A stretch of 64,000 nucleotides of DNA, from positions 1 to 64,000 of the forward strand of contig JBLRWS010000001.1 in NCBI GenBank assembly GCA_047921075.1, given 5' to 3'. Below, piece after piece: positions 58,881 to 64,000 of the stretch. The stretch is from JBLRWS01 sp047921075 (lineage in GTDB: Bacteria; Bacteroidota; Rhodothermia; Balneolales; Balneolaceae). Within the stretch, counting starts at the first letter, position 1. Each line of letters begins with the position of its first letter. The notes under the pieces are model-generated. The model ran no database searches, was not told where the DNA came from, and worked only from the letters and a program-made list of their open reading frames with translations. Made by a program: the position numbers and the translations under genes.

Positions 58881-60830
58881 ATGCCGGAAAAAACCATTAC
58901 GCTCACCTTACCTGATGGCGCAAAGAAGGAATTTGAATCACCGGTAACCGGCCTGGACATCGCCAAGAGTATTTCGGAGGGATTGGCTCGCAACGCTTAC
59001 AGCATTACGCATAACAAAGAAATTCTGGACCTCGATCGCCCGATTGAATCGGATGGCACCATTGCCATCAACACCTGGGATAGCGAAGACGGAAAGTTTA
59101 CCTTCTGGCACTCTTCTGCTCACCTACTGGCTGAAGCCATTCAGGCGCTCTACCCGGAGGCGAAGTTTGGTATCGGCCCGCCCATTGAGAACGGATTTTA
59201 TTACGACATCGATTTTGGCGATGAGCATTTCGGCTCGGAACAGCTGGCCGATGTGGAAAAGAAAATGAAAGAGCTGGCTCGGGAAAAGAAGGAGTTTGTA
59301 CGCTCTGAAATTTCCAAAGAGAAAGCGCTGGAGCACTACAAAGCCGTAGGAAACGAATACAAAGTGGATCTGATTGATGATCTGGAAGACGGCACCATCA
59401 CTTTTTACAAACAAGGGAATTTCACCGACTTGTGCCGGGGGCCGCACGTGCCCCATACCGGCGTGATCAAAGCGGTAAAGCTGACAAGCCTGGCCGGTGC
59501 CTATTGGCGAGGAGATAACGAGAGTAAGCAGCTCACTCGGATCTACGGGATCAGCTTTCCTAAGCAGAAGCTGCTGGATGAGTATCTGGAGCAGCTTGAA
59601 GAGGCGAAAAAGCGCGATCACAAAAAGCTGGGCAAAGAGCTGGGCATTTATATGATGGATCCGCAGGTAGGCCCCGGCCTGCCCCTTTGGCTGCCCAATG
59701 GTACGATCATCCGCCGCACGCTGGAGGCGTTTCTCCGCCATGAACAGAAACGACGCGGCTATCAGGAGGTCATTACACCTCATATTGCCAACGTCGATCT
59801 GTACCGGCAGTCGGGGCATTATCCGTACTATAAAGAGTCACAGTTTAACCCGATGGATGTGGACGATCAGCAGTATATGCTGAAGCCGATGAACTGCCCG
59901 CATCACCATAAAATTTACGCATCAGACCTGCGCAGCTATCGCGACCTTCCGCTGCGGCTTGCTGAGTTTGGCTCGGTATATCGATATGAACAGTCCGGTG
60001 AATTGAACGGACTTTCGCGTGTGCGTGGATTCACACAAGACGATGCGCATATTTACTGCACGCACGATCAACTGAAGCAGGAGATCAAAAACACGATTGA
60101 GCTTACCCAGCATGTGTTTTCAACGTTTGGAATGCCGGTGGATATCCGCCTCTCCTATCGCGATGACAATGAGAAGAAATTTGGCGGCAACAGTGAATAT
60201 TGGGATCGTGCGCAATCCGAAATTAAAGAAGTGGCCGATGAAATGGGCCTCGTATACACCATTGCCGAAGGCGAAGCGAGTTTTTACGGACCGAAAATCG
60301 ATTTTATAATCAAAGACGCTATTGGCCGCCGCTGGCAGCTTGGCACCGTACAGGTCGATTATGTAATGCCGGAACGGTTTGATCTGGAATATGTGGGCAG
60401 CGACAATGCGCGCCATCGTCCGGTCATTATCCATCGCGCACCCTTTGGATCAATGGAGCGCTTTGTGAGCATTTTGATAGAACATTTTGCCGGTGATTTC
60501 CCGCTGTGGCTGGCTCCTGTTCAGGCCAAGATTTGCACCATTTCCGACGATCAGATTCCATATGCAAAACAAGTTCGGGAAGCGCTGGAGGAACTCGATA
60601 TTCGCGCAGAGCTGGATGAGAGAAGCATTAAAGTTGGCCCAAAAATACGCGATGCTGAGGAGCGAAAAATTCCTTATATGCTTATTTTGGGAAGCCAGGA
60701 AGAAGCCGATGAAACCGTTTCGGTGCGCCGCCACAAGCAAGGCGACATTGGAACGTTTTCTTTAACAGAATTTTTAAATACTATCCATAAGGAAGTGCAG
60801 GACAGAGCACTACCTCCCAACCACAAATAA
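58881..60830 (+). CDS. thrS: Threonyl-tRNA synthetase
   Basis: It charges tRNA-Thr and edits Ser-tRNA-Thr. The ATG at 58881 gives 649 aa and MPEKTITLTLPDGAKKEF, the TGS domain start; earlier in-frame ATGs are not family-like. The editing domain has HSSAHLLAEAIQ and YDIDFG. Class II motifs: MKPMNCPHHHKIY, RVRGFTQDDAHIYC (motif 2), HRAPFGSMERF (motif 3). A C-terminal anticodon domain follows. infC begins 18 bases after its stop, a classic thrS-infC-rpmI-rplT-pheST order. Confidence 0.97.
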   Translation: MPEKTITLTLPDGAKKEFESPVTGLDIAKSISEGLARNAYSITHNKEILDLDRPIESDGTIAINTWDSEDGKFTFWHSSAHLLAEAIQALYPEAKFGIGPPIENGFYYDIDFGDEHFGSEQLADVEKKMKELAREKKEFVRSEISKEKALEHYKAVGNEYKVDLIDDLEDGTITFYKQGNFTDLCRGPHVPHTGVIKAVKLTSLAGAYWRGDNESKQLTRIYGISFPKQKLLDEYLEQLEEAKKRDHKKLGKELGIYMMDPQVGPGLPLWLPNGTIIRRTLEAFLRHEQKRRGYQEVITPHIANVDLYRQSGHYPYYKESQFNPMDVDDQQYMLKPMNCPHHHKIYASDLRSYRDLPLRLAEFGSVYRYEQSGELNGLSRVRGFTQDDAHIYCTHDQLKQEIKNTIELTQHVFSTFGMPVDIRLSYRDDNEKKFGGNSEYWDRAQSEIKEVADEMGLVYTIAEGEASFYGPKIDFIIKDAIGRRWQLGTVQVDYVMPERFDLEYVGSDNARHRPVIIHRAPFGSMERFVSILIEHFAGDFPLWLAPVQAKICTISDDQIPYAKQVREALEELDIRAELDERSIKVGPKIRDAEERKIPYMLILGSQEEADETVSVRRHKQGDIGTFSLTEFLNTIHKEVQDRALPPNHK

Positions 60831-60836
60831 ACCAAC

Positions 60837-60851
60837 GAGGTACTACGTATC
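60837..60851 (+). promoter_or_regulatory. infC ribosome-binding site and AUC start codon
   Basis: GAGG (60837-60840) is a Shine-Dalgarno-like sequence eight bases before ATC at 60849. The frame from this codon reads IARRQQHRRRSRNDDRPNI and joins the conserved IF-3 front. Between the thrS stop and the conserved NGEIRA block no ATG, GTG or TTG exists in this frame. Confidence 0.7.
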
Positions 60852-61397
60852 GCAAGACGACAACAACATAGACGGAGATCGCGAAACGACGACCGTCCGA
60901 ACATCAACGGAGAAATTCGCGCTCAAAAAGTGCGTTTGATCCGGCCCGACGAACAACACGAAGTTGTGAACATTGAACGTGCCATGGAAGTGGCCGAACA
61001 GTTTGGCCTTGATCTTGTAGAAGTTGCTCCGGATGCCAACCCGCCGGTGTGTAAAATCATCGACTTTGGCAAATACATGTACGAAAAGAAAAAGAAGGAG
61101 AAAGAGGCCAAAAAGAAACAGCATACCATTCAGGTAAAGGAGCTGCGTTTTCGCCCTCAAACTGACGATCACGATTTGGAGTTTAAAACCCGACATGCTC
61201 GTGGATTTCTGGAAGATGGTGATAAGGTAAAAGCCACCGTTCAGTTTCGGGGACGAGATATGCTCTACACCGATCAAGGCAAAGAGTTGCTGCTGAACCT
61301 GGCGGAAGAACTCAGTGATATCAGCAAAGTGGAAACGCCGCCATCGATGGAAGGCCGCCGTATGAACATGGTACTGGCCCCATTCAAGAGCCAATAG
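60849..61397 (+). CDS. infC: Translation initiation factor IF-3
   Basis: IF-3 checks the start codon and prevents early 50S joining. Starting at the ATC at 60849 gives 182 aa, the usual IF-3 length, with a basic N-terminal tail and the block INGEIRAQKVRLI. The GTG at 60930 would begin inside that block (at VRLIRPDEQ) and truncate the N-domain. Other blocks: LDLVEVAPDANPPVCKIIDFGKY, basic linker YEKKKKEKEAKKKQ, then the C-domain KELRFRPQTDDHDLEFKTRH and VKATVQFRGRDM. E. coli infC begins with AUU, and IF-3 uses that to control its own level. The same scheme is inferred here. Confidence 0.92.
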   Translation: MARRQQHRRRSRNDDRPNINGEIRAQKVRLIRPDEQHEVVNIERAMEVAEQFGLDLVEVAPDANPPVCKIIDFGKYMYEKKKKEKEAKKKQHTIQVKELRFRPQTDDHDLEFKTRHARGFLEDGDKVKATVQFRGRDMLYTDQGKELLLNLAEELSDISKVETPPSMEGRRMNMVLAPFKSQ

Positions 61398-61467
61398 CTC
61401 TTTTATTGAAGTTTTAAAACACGTATATTGCGAGTCTTAACTAATTTAGGACATAAATTCTTTTACA

Positions 61468-61668
61468 ATGCCTAAAATGAAATCTAATAGTGGTGCGAAA
61501 AAGCGCTTTAAATTTACCGGATCCGGTAAAATTAAACGTAAAAAAGCGTTTAAACGCCACATTCTTACAAAAAAGAGTGCCAACCGCAAACGGGATCTTG
61601 GAAAGTCGACGCTGGTAGACAAAGCTGACGAACAATCCGTACGAGACCTGCTGCCATACGGCAACTAA
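61468..61668 (+). CDS. rpmI: 50S ribosomal protein L35
   Basis: It is 66 aa, basic: [20 protein letters not shown], then [12 protein letters not shown], the standard L35 pattern. It lies 70 bases after infC, in the conserved infC-rpmI-rplT order. A structural component of the large subunit. Confidence 0.97.
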   Translation: MPKMKSNSGAKKRFKFTGSGKIKRKKAFKRHILTKKSANRKRDLGKSTLVDKADEQSVRDLLPYGN

Positions 61669-61700
61669 ATTCAATGTTAACCAACTAAACGTATACAAAA

Positions 61701-62048
61701 ATGCCACGTTCACGAAACTTAGTGGCTTCCCGTCGCCGTCGCAAGCGTATTATCAACCAAGCGAAAGGTTACTGGGGCAGACGTAAAAACGTTTATACCG
61801 TTGCTAAAAATGCTGTCGAGAAAGGACTTCTCTATCAGTATCGGGATCGCAAAAATAGAAAGCGAGCATTCCGAAGGCTATGGATTACACGTATCAACGC
61901 TGCCGCACGGCTGAATGGAACCACCTACGGAAAACTAATCCATGGACTCAAAGAAAACGGTATTGAATTGAACCGAAAAATGCTGGCCGATCTCGCTGTG
62001 CGTGATCCCGAAGCATTCTCAGCCATTGTAAAAGAAGCTGTGAAGTAA
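61701..62048 (+). CDS. rplT: 50S ribosomal protein L20
   Basis: The protein is 115 aa. Signature blocks: [39 protein letters not shown], and a C-terminal globular part ([18 protein letters not shown]). It binds 23S rRNA early in assembly and, in E. coli, represses its own operon. A strong terminator follows, separating it from pheS. Confidence 0.98.
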   Translation: MPRSRNLVASRRRRKRIINQAKGYWGRRKNVYTVAKNAVEKGLLYQYRDRKNRKRAFRRLWITRINAAARLNGTTYGKLIHGLKENGIELNRKMLADLAVRDPEAFSAIVKEAVK

Positions 62049-62067
62049 GTCGATCTTACCTTTGTAT

Positions 62068-62107
62068 AAACCGGCAAATCTGCACTCAGATCTGCCGGTT
62101 TTTTTTT
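62068..62107 (+). terminator. Rho-independent terminator between rplT and pheS
   Basis: AAACCGGCAAATCTG (62068-62082) pairs with CAGATCTGCCGGTTT (62087-62101) over a 4-nt loop with one mismatch, then T continues through 62107. It lies 20 bases after the rplT stop and 56 bases before pheS. It may be complete termination or an attenuator controlling pheST. Confidence 0.88.
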
Positions 62108-62162
62108 ATCATACACCTTCAAAAAAACTGCATCGAAATTCCCAACCGGCTACACCTGCGTC

Positions 62163-63173
62163 ATGATTGATAAGATAGAAGAGCTTAAAAAAGAGATCCA
62201 ATCCTATCCCCTCTCTTCCACCGATGACATCGAGGCTTTCCGTCTCGAATTCCTCTCCCGCAAAGGCAAGGTGCAATCGATGTTTGGCCTGATGGGTTCG
62301 GTAGATCCTGCACAGCGTGCCCAGGTTGGCAAAGCGATGAATGAGGTAAAAAATCTGGCGCAATCGCGGTTTGATCAGGCCAGGGAAATTCTGCAATCGG
62401 TCAAACAAAAATCGTTCGGTGCACTTGATGATATTTCACTTCCGGTGTCGCCCACCTATTCCGGTTCGTTCCACCCGCTTACGCAGGCGCTTCACGAAAT
62501 AAAAGAAATTTTCAAGCGTCTCGGGTTCACCATCGCTGACGGCCCCGAACTGGAAGACGACTTCCACAACTTTACGGCCCTCAATTTTCCGCCAGACCAT
62601 CCCGCCCGGGATATGCAGGACACCTTTTTTATCCGAAAAACCGAGCAGCCCGACCTGCAAGACCTGGTACTTCGGACGCATACCTCTCCCGTTCAAATCC
62701 GCCTCATGAAAGAGAGCAAACCCCCGCTTCGATCCATCATGCCGGGGCGTGTGTACCGAAACGAGGCGGTAACGGCAAAATCCTACTTCCAGTTCAATCA
62801 GGTAGAAGGATTGTATGTAGATGAGCGGGTTACCCTGGCCGATCTGATCGATACGCTCGTTAAATTCGCAAAGCTGATGTACGGCACCGATGTAACCTAT
62901 CGCGTGCGCCCCTCCTTTTTCCCATTCACAGAGCCGAGCATGGAGATGGACATCTGGTGGGAAAATGAAAAAGGCGGCCAGTGGCTCGAAATTTTAGGTT
63001 CGGGAATGGTAGATCCCAATGTGTTTGATGCCGTTGGCGTAGACTCCGAACGGTACACCGGATTTGCCTTCGGCATGGGCGTAGACCGCATCGCCATGCT
63101 CCGATACGGGATTGACGACATTCGAGTACTATACGAGAACGATATCCGATTTTTGAACCAATTTAATTCGTAA
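62163..63173 (+). CDS. pheS: Phenylalanyl-tRNA synthetase alpha subunit
   Basis: It is 336 aa. The N-terminal coiled-coil carries FRLEFLSRKGKVQSMFGLMG. The class II core has HPLTQALHEIKEIFKRLGF, DTFFIRKTEQPD, VLRTHTSPVQIR, PGRVYRNE, and motif 3 in GFAFGMGVDRIAMLRYG. Together with PheT it charges tRNA-Phe. pheT starts 27 bases later, so the subunits are co-expressed. Confidence 0.97.
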   Translation: MIDKIEELKKEIQSYPLSSTDDIEAFRLEFLSRKGKVQSMFGLMGSVDPAQRAQVGKAMNEVKNLAQSRFDQAREILQSVKQKSFGALDDISLPVSPTYSGSFHPLTQALHEIKEIFKRLGFTIADGPELEDDFHNFTALNFPPDHPARDMQDTFFIRKTEQPDLQDLVLRTHTSPVQIRLMKESKPPLRSIMPGRVYRNEAVTAKSYFQFNQVEGLYVDERVTLADLIDTLVKFAKLMYGTDVTYRVRPSFFPFTEPSMEMDIWWENEKGGQWLEILGSGMVDPNVFDAVGVDSERYTGFAFGMGVDRIAMLRYGIDDIRVLYENDIRFLNQFNS

Positions 63174-63200
63174 CGATTTAATTGTTGAAGACACTTTTCT

Positions 63201-64000
63201 ATGAAGATTTCAGCTAACTGGCTTCGTGACTATATCTCCCTGAAAGAAGATGCACAAACACTATCAGACCGCCTCACCCTGGCGGGGCTGGAAGTGGATG
63301 ACGTCATCGAGCGGGGAAGTGATTTTGAAGGATTTGTGCTTGGGCAGATACAGGAAGTAAAGCCGCATCCCAACGCCGATAAACTACAGCTCTGTATAGT
63401 AGATGCCGGAACCGATTCGCCTCTGCAGATTGTGTGCGGTGCCCCGAATGTAGCCGCCGGACAAACCGTGCCTGTCGCTACGATTGGCGCCACCATGCCG
63501 GTGCCCCTACCGAATGGAAATCTGCTTACCATTCGGAAAACGAAACTGCGGGGAGAACTGTCTGAAGGAATGATCTGCTCGGAGATGGAGCTGGGACTCA
63601 GCGACCATCACGAAGGTATTATGGTGATCGACTCTGATTCAAAGCCGGGTACCCCCCTATCAACAGTAATAAAAGCAGAAAAAGATACAGTTTTTGACAT
63701 CGGCCTTACGCCAAACCGGCCCGACGCGGCTTGCCACATAGGAGTTGCCAGAGATCTGGCGGCCGTGCTCAAACGCCCGCTTCACAATCCCTACCAACTT
63801 GAACCCGATACCTCTCCGCTTGCTGACGATTCGATCCGTGTAACCATTCGCAACGAAGAGTTGTGCCATCGATATACCGCACTTGTGGTGCGTGGTGTAT
63901 CGATTCAGGAATCACCCGAGTGGCTGCAGCAGCGTCTGCTCTCCATCGGCCTGCGTCCGATCAACAATGTGGTGGATGCCACCAATTTTGTGATGCACGA
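63201..64000 (+). CDS. pheT: Phenylalanyl-tRNA synthetase beta subunit (3' partial)
   Basis: The ATG at 63201 opens MKISANWLRDYISL, and the frame continues without a stop to the window end (266 full codons), so the gene is cut. The tRNA-binding (EMAP-like) domain lies at about 40-150: VGA-type phrases such as HPNADKLQLCIVDAGTD and IVCGAPNVAAGQ. Then come GEDL-like GMICSEMELGLS and the start of the B3/4 domain (RYTALVVRGV, GLRPINNVVDATNFVMH). The rest lies beyond the window. Confidence 0.97.
   Translation, partial: MKISANWLRDYISLKEDAQTLSDRLTLAGLEVDDVIERGSDFEGFVLGQIQEVKPHPNADKLQLCIVDAGTDSPLQIVCGAPNVAAGQTVPVATIGATMPVPLPNGNLLTIRKTKLRGELSEGMICSEMELGLSDHHEGIMVIDSDSKPGTPLSTVIKAEKDTVFDIGLTPNRPDAACHIGVARDLAAVLKRPLHNPYQLEPDTSPLADDSIRVTIRNEELCHRYTALVVRGVSIQESPEWLQQRLLSIGLRPINNVVDATNFVMH

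Noticed and set aside
1..64000. CRISPR arrays, insertion sequences, prophage or rRNA genes
   Set aside because: I found no direct-repeat/spacer pattern, transposase, integrase, phage structural gene or rRNA signature.

Overview
The window looks like a chromosome segment of a Bacteroidota-related bacterium, most likely Balneolota/Rhodothermota. Three things point there. The first, 5'-truncated gene ends in the type IX-style sorting domain with the FPNPFNPST signature common in that group. Several exported lipoproteins have short lipoboxes. Coding density is very high, with many 4-8 bp gene overlaps, few Shine-Dalgarno sites and frequent GTG/TTG starts. I see no insertion sequence, phage, CRISPR array or rRNA. 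No stretch over 300 bases lacks a gene. One run of 100 N (4043-4142) is flanked on both sides by the same 55 bases, so it is a scaffolding artefact and the real sequence is very probably continuous there. The record is therefore probably a short-read, possibly metagenomic, assembly.

Layout. 1-3.4 kb: secreted endonuclease/exonuclease/phosphatase-fold protein, agmatine deiminase (aguA), and an exported protein made of two copies of one domain. 3.5-12.1 kb: thioredoxin-like lipoprotein, then a tightly overlapping run gatB - TlpA-like lipoprotein - tpiA - purD - NHL-type propeller protein - LuxE-like - LuxC-like. 12.2-17.5 kb: holA, an ECF sigma factor with a candidate antagonist, a TPR protein, a patatin/outer-membrane-barrel fusion and a receiver-only response regulator. 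17.5-25.9 kb: SUI1-type initiation factor, bifunctional-nuclease-like protein, bshC (bacillithiol), 5-formyl-THF cyclo-ligase, PspC protein, tmk, and an RND transporter with an outer-membrane partner. 26-33 kb: SRPBCC protein, aroE - pgeF - histone-deacetylase-like enzyme, then dxr - rseP - psd - pssA (isoprenoid precursor, envelope protease, phosphatidylethanolamine synthesis).

33-37.8 kb: a D-serine dehydratase/D-threonine aldolase-like enzyme with a small membrane protein. Facing away from them is a compact cluster of retropepsin-like protease, RimK glutamate ligase, M14-type zinc hydrolase and a divergent DUF952 protein, then a second receiver-only regulator. 38-46.7 kb: AhpE-type peroxiredoxin, a membrane protein, a DinB-like helical protein, nuoI, der, a PcrA/UvrD helicase and leuS. 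46.8-55.9 kb: N-carbamoylputrescine amidase (aguB, which completes the aguA pathway 45 kb away), pckA, deoC with a full and a half-length aldehyde dehydrogenase (resembling a split ALDH16), a SPOR lipoprotein, ychF, a phosphatase and nusB. 56-64 kb: tRNA-Val(GAC), a five-PAS histidine kinase, thrS, infC, rpmI, rplT, a terminator, pheS and the start of pheT (cut by the window end).

The items most worth a second look are the RimK/protease/M14/DUF952 cluster, infC apparently starting at AUC, the split ALDH16-like pair beside deoC, LuxE-LuxC without luciferase, and the hairpin between the sigma factor and its downstream gene.
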